Assembly (NCBI GenBank): GCA_030655675.1
Contig: JAUSPM010000133.1
Location: 1-5,920 of the forward strand
DNA: 5,920 bases
From: Methanosarcinaceae archaeon
Lineage (GTDB): Archaea; Halobacteriota; Methanosarcinia; Methanosarcinales; Methanosarcinaceae
Direction of reading: 5' to 3'
Shown: positions 1 to 5,690 of the stretch, in pieces
Numbering within the stretch: position 1 is the stretch's first letter
Layout of the letters: every line of letters starts with the position of its first letter
Made by a program: the position numbers and the translations under genes
Notes under the pieces: model-generated
Databases searched by the model: none
Seen by the model: the letters and a program-made list of their open reading frames with translations, nothing else
What the model was told of the DNA's origin: nothing

Positions 1-276
1 AAATTGTGGAATGCACTAAAAGCAATTGAAAATTCGATGTGTATATAGGGTAACGCCGCGCATGCGCGGATTGTAGAATCGTTTTTATCATGCACTCATT
101 AAACACTCTGTACAACAGTGCTGCACCAGCTATACAAATACGAAGTTTTAATATCTTTCAACACATCTTTGTTTGCACGGATTATCCTACGTAGTAACTG
201 CGTATTTGGAGAATGTGGATGGGTAGTAGTAATGGAACGCGCCGCCTGCGACGGATTGAACCGGCATCAAAATTAC
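1..276. other. Non-coding stretch downstream of the AsnB-Dph6 fusion gene
   Basis: Apart from the palindrome at 56-69, I see no supportable gene. A 34-codon frame begins at position 90 on the plus strand, but it has no ribosome site, no recognisable product and no good codon pattern. No clear hairpin terminator or long T-run follows the stop codon at 277-279 in the minus direction. Confidence 0.5.
56..69. promoter_or_regulatory. 14-bp perfect palindrome with upstream TATA-like stretch
   Basis: CCGCGCATGCGCGG is a perfect palindrome in otherwise A+T-rich DNA. A TATA-like stretch (GTGTATATAGG, 39-49) lies about 20 bases to its left, so the palindrome would sit near the start site of a rightward archaeal promoter, in an operator-like position. 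No convincing rightward gene follows before the convergent end of the gene at 277. Function is unproven. Confidence 0.3.
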
Positions 277-2568
277 CTAAACAAGTACGATATTCTTCTC
301 CACCAGCCCTGCATCCGTAATAACGACCTTTGCCGTATACTCGTCCAACTCCACGACATCATACCCCCTGATCTCGATCCTCTTCTTATACATTGGAGCA
401 TCAAGCACAAAACTCTCAAACTCTCCGCCTTCGCCTGCGATATTCACTCCTATCTTCTCATTTAGTCGCACAAGTTTATCGATATCTTCTTCCGCAATCC
501 TGCGCCCAACCCAGGATTTATCGAGACCGTATGCCGCAATGCTGCTAAAAATAAATTCATATCCCAACTTCAGCAACTCCCGCATCTCAGTTTCCTGATC
601 AATGTGCCACAGCGGCGAGAATACCTTCAAACCGATCTCATCACATACCCGCTCAATTCGCTCCCTCTGGTAATTGGAATACAGGGCTCCTGTGACCACG
701 CCTTCAATGCCATACTCCTCTTTCGCCCGCAAAATTGCGTTCTTCATATCCAGAAGTTCGACTTCCTTTTCCCCTTTGGTAACCTGCTCAATAAGAGGGA
801 AACCCATGGCTTCAGCCTGCAAGCGAGCGAGATTGATGTTCGGGGTATGGAACATATAGGAATCCGGGTTCTCACTTTTAATAGTAATCAGACACTCGAT
901 AGAATAGTTCTGTTCATGCATGATCTGTAAAGCATAATTGCTGTCCTTTCCTGAACTGAACAGGACACCGAGTTTCAAATTTGGCTGCGAGTAAAATCGT
1001 TTCAGGTACTCTGTCTTTGAACTGCATCCTGCCTTCTTTGCCAGTTTTGTGATTGCTTTATCAAACCTGCTACCATACTGCGCTGCCTGTTTCTTGCGTT
1101 GTGTGAACTCGCGGGAAATGCCGATATGTTCGCCAACCATGCGCAGGATAAGTTTATTCTGGTTAGGTTCATGTTCGCTGCCAACTTCATTATCATTATC
1201 ATTATCATTCTCATTCTTAATTTCAAACTTGTACTGCGGCGGGATCTTGAGACCGTATTCCACCAGCCTTTTGTCAAGATACGGCACACGAAGTTCGATA
1301 CTGTTGTTCATGGAAACAACATCATCCCTGTATGTGTTCTTCTCGTATATCTTCAAGATATCGGCATAACAATCCCTGTTAATATCGGTTGAGCGCTTGT
1401 GCCGATCATATCCTGCAAACAATTCATCAGCACCTGACCCGGAGAACATGACCCTTATGCCATCTTTTGCTGCTGCCTTGCATGCTGCATACATCGTTAA
1501 TCCCACTCCGACCTTGGGAACATTTGTGTCTTCGATAAGCGGCACCACGGTCTTAAGATACTCCTCAACTTCATCAATGCCGATCTCGCTTATAATGAGT
1601 GGAAGTCCCAACTCACCGGCCACCTTTTTTGCATACCTGACATCCGGCGATTCCACTTCACCTTTCAGTCCAACTGTATAACAAGTGAATTTTAAGTCTA
1701 AGTCTAAATCTAAATTTAAATCTATACTTTGTTGCTTTCCAAGTTGTTTGCAAAGGTAAGCGATGATCGTAGAATCAACACCGCCGGAGAACAATATACC
1801 AAACGGTTCGTCAGGTATGCGGATCGATATAGCATCAGTCAGGAGTTTTTCGACATCCGCGCGAATGGTTTCAACCGGCACTTCATGTTCCGGTGTGATG
1901 GAAAAGAACTCTCGGTTGTACTTTGTGATATTGTCATCCTTAATATCATAACACAATATCTCGCGCGGGTTCAGTTCTTTGATGTTGAGGTAATTAACAG
2001 CATCAAGGGCTTTTTTCTCAGATGCGAACGCTAAACCGGATTGAGTACTGTACCACATTGGCTTCAATCCAATAATGTCGCGGGCAAGGTACACTTTATC
2101 ATCGAACCAATATGCGAATGAATAGACGCCAATGAACTCGCGAAGGGTGTCATCGATTATCCGGCTGATATCTGATGGTGTGTCAATTTTAATTTTGTCA
2201 GCGATCTGTTTATCAGTCCGTTTTTCAATATGTTTCTCGATAAGTTGTATCAGAAGGTCTGAGTCATTTTGAGCATCGATATCATATTTACTACTCAATT
2301 CCTTCCAGTTGTATATCTCGCAATTTGCAACCAGCCGCCCCTTATGTACGATCGGCTGTGGGACAAAATTGACCATGGAATGTAATGTATGACCAAAAAT
2401 GTTGATGCTTTTTGGAATGGATAACGAATCAATATCATCCGAGTGTTCCACCCAATCAACACCGCAGGCACCTACGCCATCTTTGCCACGATTTTTGAGC
2501 ATGGCAAGTGCTATACGAGTATTTTCTGCTGCATCCTGTGTATTAAAAAAACCTGTTATCCCGCACAT
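277..2568 (-). CDS. Asparagine synthetase (AsnB)-like / Dph6-type diphthine-ammonia ligase fusion protein
   Basis: The 763-residue cytoplasmic protein has three parts. Residues 1-210 are a class II glutamine amidotransferase domain: Cys2 in MCGITGF is the nucleophile, followed by RGKDG (27-31) and NCEIYN (82-87), where the family usually has NGEIYN. Residues 235-515 are the asparagine synthase domain, with the PP-loop SGGVDS (261-266), SGSGADELFAGY (376-387) and SIELRVPYLD (423-432). Residues 531-763 are an ATP_bind_4/Dph6 domain, with a second PP-loop SSGKDS (538-543), VVTGALYSNYQRER (624-637) and GEGGEFES (712-719). Known Dph6 enzymes amidate diphthine on elongation factor 2 with ATP and ammonia; AsnB enzymes take ammonia from glutamine. 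I infer that the fusion supplies ammonia to the Dph6 centre, but plain asparagine synthesis or an unknown amidation is also possible. The start is fixed by the need for Cys2. No Shine-Dalgarno site precedes it, so a short leader or leaderless mRNA is likely. It stands alone, with no operon partner in view. Confidence 0.93.
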   Translation of the reverse strand: MCGITGFFNTQDAAENTRIALAMLKNRGKDGVGACGVDWVEHSDDIDSLSIPKSINIFGHTLHSMVNFVPQPIVHKGRLVANCEIYNWKELSSKYDIDAQNDSDLLIQLIEKHIEKRTDKQIADKIKIDTPSDISRIIDDTLREFIGVYSFAYWFDDKVYLARDIIGLKPMWYSTQSGLAFASEKKALDAVNYLNIKELNPREILCYDIKDDNITKYNREFFSITPEHEVPVETIRADVEKLLTDAISIRIPDEPFGILFSGGVDSTIIAYLCKQLGKQQSIDLNLDLDLDLKFTCYTVGLKGEVESPDVRYAKKVAGELGLPLIISEIGIDEVEEYLKTVVPLIEDTNVPKVGVGLTMYAACKAAAKDGIRVMFSGSGADELFAGYDRHKRSTDINRDCYADILKIYEKNTYRDDVVSMNNSIELRVPYLDKRLVEYGLKIPPQYKFEIKNENDNDNDNEVGSEHEPNQNKLILRMVGEHIGISREFTQRKKQAAQYGSRFDKAITKLAKKAGCSSKTEYLKRFYSQPNLKLGVLFSSGKDSNYALQIMHEQNYSIECLITIKSENPDSYMFHTPNINLARLQAEAMGFPLIEQVTKGEKEVELLDMKNAILRAKEEYGIEGVVTGALYSNYQRERIERVCDEIGLKVFSPLWHIDQETEMRELLKLGYEFIFSSIAAYGLDKSWVGRRIAEEDIDKLVRLNEKIGVNIAGEGGEFESFVLDAPMYKKRIEIRGYDVVELDEYTAKVVITDAGLVEKNIVLV
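1186..1215 (-). repeat. In-frame six-base microsatellite (Asn-Asp/Glu repeat)
   Basis: On the coding strand the unit AATGAT repeats three times, with AATGAG on one side and AATGAA on the other. It encodes NENDNDNDNE (residues 452-461) inside the asparagine synthase domain of the fusion protein, followed by another hydrophilic stretch to about residue 471. The stretch interrupts conserved sequence (PPQYKFEI before, LILRMVGEHIG after), so it is probably a surface loop. A six-base unit changes length without breaking the frame. Confidence 0.85.
1693..1722 (-). repeat. In-frame six-base microsatellite (Asp-Leu repeat)
   Basis: On the coding strand a GAYTTA unit repeats with slight variation (one AATTTA), encoding DLNLDLDLDL (residues 283-292). 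It follows the first PP-loop by 16 residues and lies before the KFTCYTVGL strand of the synthase domain, where family members normally have a short loop. Like the Asn-Asp repeat in the same gene, it can expand or shrink without frameshift. Confidence 0.8.
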
Positions 2569-2604
2569 TGTTTTTGTGTTAATGGTACTGCTTTTGTCTA
2601 TTCA

Positions 2605-2618
2605 TCCAATTATTTGAC
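2605..2618 (-). promoter_or_regulatory. Possible TATA element for the AsnB-Dph6 fusion gene
   Basis: Read on the minus strand, GGTCAAATAATTGG contains an A+T core about 40 bases before the ATG at 2568. An archaeal start site about 25 bases downstream would leave a leader of roughly 15-20 bases, which fits the missing Shine-Dalgarno site. The element abuts the 77-bp repeat at 2636-2712. This is a visual match only. Confidence 0.25.
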
Positions 2619-2635
2619 CGAATGGGCCGGATTTA

Positions 2636-2712
2636 GATGCGGCGTTGCATCCTGTAAATCCTGTTAGTTCCGTCCGAATAAATCATTTCCGTTATTTTCA
2701 TAAATCCCGATT
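2636..2712. repeat. 77-bp direct repeat, copy A
   Basis: This stretch matches 5335-5411 in the same orientation, with three mismatches by hand alignment (within 2666-2671). It begins with GATGCGGCGTTGCATCCTGT and ends with TTCATAAATCCCGATT. It separates the AsnB-Dph6 gene from the worn region. Compared with copy B, its left flank lacks about 18 bases of an ACAGGATGGACAGGATTT-like segment. On the minus strand it lies a short way beyond the gene remnant that ends at 2736. Confidence 0.9.
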
Positions 2713-2735
2713 TTCCCCCTATCCGGCAGACGCTC

Positions 2736-2834
2736 TCATTTTCCTTCATTGAACTCCAATACAATTTCAATCTCTTCGGTGGCTAAGCTTTAGAGTTTGT
2801 AGACGATCTGGTGTTTTTCAGTTTGAAGGAGATT
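2736..2834 (-). pseudogene. Degenerate C-terminal remnant with a VYKL motif
   Basis: The minus-strand frame reads LLQTEKHQIVYKL, then a stop, then SLATEEIEIVLEFNEGK and a final stop. The pattern (I/L)VYKLYGLTEEEIxIVE is familiar from the C-terminal ends of adenine-specific DNA methylases and related restriction enzymes. The sequence therefore looks like the last 30 or so codons of such a gene, with the Tyr codon or its neighbour mutated to TAA. No upstream body of that gene is present: the preceding DNA belongs to a different family. It shares a VYKLY-coding stretch with 5669-5691. The family assignment is from memory and weak. Confidence 0.4.
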
Positions 2835-2858
2835 ATATTAATTTTTAATCGTTCACGC

Positions 2859-3301
2859 TCATTTTTCATAATATGCACCACGTCCTTTCCCTTTCTGCCT
2901 GATAAATCCCTCGTTAATCAATTTTCGAATTAGTCTCTTTGCTTGATCTCTATTGACACCACAGACATTCCTCGACTCTTCGTTTGTGACCTTCCCATTG
3001 GTTTCAATGTAATTCTTCAATAATTGGAGTTTTTGTTCTTCGGACAGTCCTTTAATCCGAGTATATTTCTCCTTTTCTCCAATAGAAGAAAGCGTTTCAT
3101 GAGTCAACTGATAATACGTTCCTTTTCTCGTTCCAACTCGTTCAAGGAAAACACCTTCCATTAAACCAAGCATTTCAGAGGCTTCTTTCTGTGTTCGTTG
3201 AAGAATCTCAGGGCATCTTGTGTTGATATCTTGTCATTTCTTCTCAAATGGTGCAGTAATCTCGCCATTGCTTCATCAAATGTATCATTTCGCAGTACAA
3301 C
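2859..3301 (-). pseudogene. C-terminal winged-helix pair of a broken AlbA_2/HATPase_c_4-type regulator
   Basis: Two winged-helix DNA-binding domains can be read. The first runs from ARLLHHLRRNDKISTQDA in one frame, then after a single-base shift near 3207-3212 continues as EILQRTQKEASEMLG and ends GTRKGTYYQLT. The second, entirely in the later frame, runs from QKLQLLKNYIETNGKVTNE to GKGRGAYYEK. Such tandem winged helices, each ending in a Gly-Lys-rich wing and YY, are usual at the C-terminus of COG2865-type regulators. An in-frame TAA at 3302-3304 and the frameshift separate it from the upstream part. A 104-residue frame from the ATG at 3173 is open and could in principle still be translated, but it starts inside the first winged helix. 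I treat it as the decayed 3' end of the gene whose other parts are at 3343-3776 and 4979-5083. Confidence 0.7.
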
Positions 3302-3342
3302 TTATACCGCACCATCGATCTCAGGATACTCTGGCGCTTCTA

Positions 3343-3561
3343 TTAGTGTCGATGCAATGTGTTTAGGAATCTTTTGGCGCATATGTGGCGCATTTGGCGT
3401 ATTAGAGAGTATTCTGTTCCTTTGCCGATAGTACCTTTTTGCTCAAATAGTCCACTTGATACCAAATCAGCTAGGTATCTCGAAGAAGTCCTTGCAGATG
3501 TCTTGCAGATTTCCTGATATTCTTTATTCGTAATCTGCCCTTTTTCATTGACATACATCAC
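3343..3561 (-). pseudogene. Winged-helix fragment of the same broken regulator
   Basis: The frame opens at a GTG (3561) and reads VMYVNEKGQITNKEYQEI, then TSARTSSRYLADLVSSGLFE and GKGTEYSL, a complete winged-helix domain of the type that follows the ATPase module in COG2865 proteins. In this family, sequence like NxRQxKxVxYVxEKGxITNKEYQ directly follows the ATPase end, so the GTG is an internal codon rather than a real start. After EYSL the frame drifts into unlikely sequence (MRHICAKRF), while the next frame gives NTPNAPHMRQKIPKHIAS, the usual Pro/Asn linker. This implies an indel near 3400-3406. The NTPNAP frame then ends at the TAA at 3302-3304. Confidence 0.65.
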
Positions 3562-3776
3562 AGATTTGATGAATGTGGTTTGTATAGTTCATCCAGTGTG
3601 ATCCCATAAGGCAAAAACCCAGGACTCCTGATTATGAGTTTGTCGTCATATATTCGTACTTCAATATTTGAGAAGATCGTATAATCCCGATGGCAAACGG
3701 CATTGATGAGGGCTTCTCGCAGGGCTTCTAATGGGTAATCCCACATTTGATCCCTTTGTGGTTTACCTGTCATCAC
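3558..3776 (-). pseudogene. ATPase-core fragment (HATPase_c_4) of the same broken regulator
   Basis: The 72-codon frame starts GTG-ATG (MTGKPQRDQMWDYP) and contains LREALINAVCHRDY, the E-x3-N (N-box) signature of GHKL-type ATPase modules in COG2865 proteins. IRSPGFLPYGITLDELYKPHSS, the ATP-lid entry, follows. Then comes a stop after SSNL. Roughly 70 residues normally found here (RN...IE.WGTGI...) are missing, and the following winged helix is in another frame: an internal deletion. The first 200 or so residues, including nearly all of AlbA_2, are also missing: in intact members VMTGKPQRDQ lies mid-protein. The fragment overlaps the end of the nuclease gene as TGATG, so translational coupling is physically possible, but the product would be a partial domain. 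Confidence 0.75.
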
Positions 3777-4957
3777 AAATTTGTTTTTAATCTCTCTTCG
3801 ATCAGCTGGCGTTGGTGCTGTATCTCATGTTTGAGCTCCTCTTCTGTTGGCAGATAAAGCATGTATTTTGAAGCGAAAATCTGCTTGCTATTATTGAGCA
3901 CCGAATATTTTGCAATGGTTTCGTTCTTCTTTGAACAAAGGATCAATCCAATCGTCGGATTATCGTCGGAGGCGATGTATCTATCGTCAAACATTCGGAC
4001 ATAGCTATCCATCTGACCAACATCCTGATGCGTCAGTTCACCAATTTTTAGATCTATTAGCAAGTAGCATTTTAAAATGCAGTTGTAGAACACCAGATCA
4101 ATATAAAATAAATCACCATCGAATTGTAGCCGTTTTTGTCGTCCAACAAAAGCAAAGCCTTTACCAAGTTCAAGAAGAAATGACTGGATGTTATTGATAA
4201 TGGCTTTTTCGAGCTTTGATTCGTGCAGAATATCGGAATCGGGTAAACCGAGGAAGTCTAGAATATACGGATCTTTTATCGTGTCGATCGGGTTTTTTAG
4301 ATTGTACCCTTCCCACGTCAGTTTCATCACGGCCATTTTATCTCTACTTTTAAGTAATCGTGCGAAGAGAAATGTGTTGATCTGCCGATCAAGTTGTGAA
4401 ACACTCCAACCTTCTTTCTCTGTTTCAAGCTCATAAAATAGGCGTTCGTTTTTATTTTCTACTCTGGTCAATGTCCGGTAATGCGACCAGCTAAGTAGCG
4501 GGGAAAAATCCTGATAGCATTCGTTTTTTTCAACTGAAAGTTTCATGTCTTTCAAAACATCACACGTCGTGTGATGATTTTGTGAGATCCCATCCAATCG
4601 GTCAGATTCATCACACGCCATGTGATGAATTTCTGGCATGCGCTCAGAATATGTCTGATAGAACAACCTAATATAACGCAGGTTTGTTACGGAAAAACCT
4701 TCGCCATACTTCTGGGAAAGCCTGGCAGATAGTCCCTCCAGCACTTTTTTCCCATACTTTGCCCGTTCATCTCCACCCTGTGCCGATTCCACGATTTCAC
4801 GTCCGATCAGCCAGTAAGCAATTACCATCTGGTTATCAATTGACCTAACAACATTCGCCCGTGCCTGATCAAGAATAGAAGCTACCCGATCAAATAGTTC
4901 GTCAGTCTGAGGCTGATCATCGTTTATCGAACCTTCCAAACTGTTATTGTTATTCAT
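3773..4957 (-). CDS. YhcG/DUF1016 family PD-(D/E)XK nuclease-like protein
   Basis: The 394-residue protein has the usual two-part layout. Residues 18-200 are the DUF1016 N-terminal helical domain, with VIAYWLIGREIVE (45-57), YGEGFSVTNLRYIRLFY (84-100) and LLSWSHYRTL (154-163). Residues 225-375 are the YhcG C-terminal nuclease-like domain, with LEKAIINNI (249-257), FVGRQKRL, FYIDLVFYN (284-292), LLIDLKIG (299-306) and HQDVGQM (310-316). Likely metal-binding and catalytic residues are E250, D287, D302 and K304; the common ELK is DLK here. Family proteins are predicted nucleases often near restriction or other accessory genes; the exact role is unproven. A Shine-Dalgarno-like GGGAG lies 7 bases before ATG 4957. 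Residues 108-150 form a variable linker with two HHxxCD motifs 17 residues apart, encoded by palindromic DNA. Length and motifs look intact. The gene sits inside the remains of an AlbA_2-type regulator and was probably acquired. Confidence 0.9.
   Translation of the reverse strand: MNNNNSLEGSINDDQPQTDELFDRVASILDQARANVVRSIDNQMVIAYWLIGREIVESAQGGDERAKYGKKVLEGLSARLSQKYGEGFSVTNLRYIRLFYQTYSERMPEIHHMACDESDRLDGISQNHHTTCDVLKDMKLSVEKNECYQDFSPLLSWSHYRTLTRVENKNERLFYELETEKEGWSVSQLDRQINTFLFARLLKSRDKMAVMKLTWEGYNLKNPIDTIKDPYILDFLGLPDSDILHESKLEKAIINNIQSFLLELGKGFAFVGRQKRLQFDGDLFYIDLVFYNCILKCYLLIDLKIGELTHQDVGQMDSYVRMFDDRYIASDDNPTIGLILCSKKNETIAKYSVLNNSKQIFASKYMLYLPTEEELKHEIQHQRQLIEERLKTNL
4558..4576. repeat. Palindromic repeat 1 inside the nuclease gene
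   Basis: CATCACAC and GTGTGATG form perfect eight-base arms around a three-base centre. It lies in the linker of the DUF1016 gene and encodes HHTTCDV (residues 128-134). The 51-base offset to palindromic repeat 2 is a whole number of codons. Confidence 0.85.
4606..4630. repeat. Palindromic repeat 2 inside the nuclease gene
   Basis: ATTCATCACA and TGTGATGAAT are perfect ten-base arms around a five-base loop. It encodes EIHHMACDE (residues 109-117) and resembles palindromic repeat 1 at both DNA and protein level (HHMACDE against HHTTCDV). Confidence 0.85.
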
Positions 4958-4978
4958 TCCATGACTCCCTGCTATTTT

Positions 4979-5083
4979 TTATTTACATTCACGATTTCTG
5001 ATTGAAATGGTTCGTTCATCGAATTTTTCTTTAAATTCGACGGTGTCGGATTCTCCGGTTTTGATGATGTCTTGTAGGTTCAT
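4979..5083 (-). pseudogene. N-terminal remnant of an AlbA_2 (Schlafen-like) domain regulator
   Basis: The frame reads MNLQDIIKTGESDTVEFK and then EKFDERTI, a textbook start for AlbA_2/COG2865 proteins (DIIxxGESxxVEFKExF). In intact relatives the next residues are of the type xxxVAFANTxGG; here they are SIRNRECK followed by a stop, 21 bases before the ATG of the nuclease gene. The family's missing middle is replaced by the nuclease gene, and sequence of the same family resumes at 3776, immediately after it. The piece is 34 codons in all, with homology to the family for about 26. I infer one ancestral gene split by replacement, although two separate truncated genes cannot be excluded. Confidence 0.7.
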
Positions 5084-5106
5084 ATTTTTGATTTAAGAAT
5101 GGAAAA

Positions 5107-5251
5107 TCACTCATATTCGATAGTAACCTTAACTTTAATAATATCGTTTTAAAGTATGGACGCTTCCGTTTACAGTACCACTTGTAAATTTGTACCTGTC
5201 AAAATTCTTGGTAGTTTTATCGTTCTCAGCATCCATTTCTACTGTTGTCAT
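5107..5251 (-). pseudogene. Small conserved-looking ORF, probably frameshifted
   Basis: From ATG 5251 the minus frame gives 38 residues, MTTVEMDAENDKTTKNFDRY onward to GTVNGSVHTLKRYY, with a stop at 5135-5137. A neighbouring frame then gives DIIKVKVTIEYE with a stop at 5107-5109. Joined, the two resemble a recurrent type of small protein with a TKNFxRY...GxVYVPK...IxVxI pattern that I recall from archaeal and bacterial accessory regions, with the YVPK segment damaged here. The end lies 23 bases before the AlbA_2 remnant start, an operon-like spacing. No function can be assigned, and the family match is from memory only. No strong ribosome site is visible. Confidence 0.4.
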
Positions 5252-5334
5252 AATTTATGACTCTTTAATTGTGTTTTAATGTGTCTGTCCATTCAGCCAT
5301 TTTTTGACCGGATTTACAGGATGGACAGGATTTC

Positions 5335-5411
5335 GATGCGGCGTTGCATCCTGTAAATCCTGTTCATCCCGTCCGAATAAATCATTTCCGTTATTTTCAT
5401 AAATCCCGATT
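5335..5411. repeat. 77-bp direct repeat, copy B
   Basis: This is the partner of 2636-2712, same orientation, three mismatches. On its left lies GATTTACAGGATGGACAGGA, which is nearly the inverse of the repeat's own ATCCTGTAAATCCTGTTCAT part, so the left half can form an imperfect stem. Its right end overlaps the stop codon of the remnant at 5410-5690 by two bases. Sequences built from CAGGAT/ATCCTG units of this kind recur between genes in many archaeal and bacterial genomes, from general knowledge. Confidence 0.9.
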
Positions 5412-5690
5412 ATCTAAACGATTCACTTAAAATTATATATCCGCCTGTTTTTTTTGAGCCTTCAATTTTCATTTTGCCATCTTCTATTAATTCTTGCAAA
5501 TCTCGTTTTAGTGTACCAAGAGGTATTTTCGTATTATTTTCTATATCTTTTCTCTTGCAGTTCGGATTTAATTTAATAAATTCAAAAATTTAATCACTTT
5601 TTAGTGGCTCATTTAATGGCTCATTTAATGGCTCATTTATCGGCTCATTTATCGGCTCATTAAAGGTATAGAGTTTATAGACGAGCCGGT
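5410..5690 (-). pseudogene. C-terminal remnant of a second winged-helix regulator with a (NEPI/L)5 linker
   Basis: The frame reads NRLVYKLYTF, then NEPINEPINEPLNEPLNEPL, then KSD and a TAA at 5590-5592. It continues in the same frame as IFEFIKLNPNCKRKDIEN, then LGTLKRDLQELIEDGKMKIEG, then GGYIILSESFR and a stop. The last 60 residues form a winged-helix domain. NEPI-type repeats followed by a winged helix are typical of the C-terminus of some HATPase_c_4 regulators. No start codon or ATPase core lies upstream, and the in-frame TAA separates linker from domain, so this is a 3' remnant. It differs in sequence from the regulator remnants at 2859-3776, so it is a second gene of the same general class. 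Confidence 0.6.
5606..5665 (-). repeat. Five-copy 12-bp tandem repeat coding NEPI/NEPL
   Basis: Plus-strand units are GGCTCATTTAAT twice, GGCTCATTTATC twice and a diverged GGCTCATTAAAG. Read on the minus strand, the units give NEP(I/L) five times, as the linker of the winged-helix remnant. Confidence 0.9.

Noticed and set aside
240..270. Possible tRNA T-arm (GGTTCAATCC on the minus strand)
   Set aside because: The flanking bases do not form a five-pair T-stem, and no acceptor, D or anticodon arms can be drawn.
118..465. 115-codon plus-strand frame
   Set aside because: Most of it lies antisense to the end of the well-supported AsnB-Dph6 gene, and the rest is non-coding; no recognisable domain or ribosome site.
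604..2667. Several plus-strand frames and one alternate minus-strand frame of 60-108 codons across the fusion gene
   Set aside because: They are shadows of the 763-codon gene, whose motifs are conserved throughout; the shadows have no family features.
3198..3431. 77-codon plus-strand frame
   Set aside because: It is antisense to the decayed winged-helix region; the minus strand explains the sequence better.
3910..4436. Two plus-strand frames of 95 and 82 codons
   Set aside because: Antisense to the intact DUF1016 gene, with unlikely composition.
2636..5411. Insertion sequence or transposon bounded by the 77-bp repeats
   Set aside because: The repeats are direct, there is no transposase gene or remnant, and no terminal inverted repeats or short target duplications are visible.
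5606..5665. CRISPR-like regular repeat
   Set aside because: The units are 12 bases, directly tandem without spacers, and encode NEPI/L in frame; this is a protein linker repeat.
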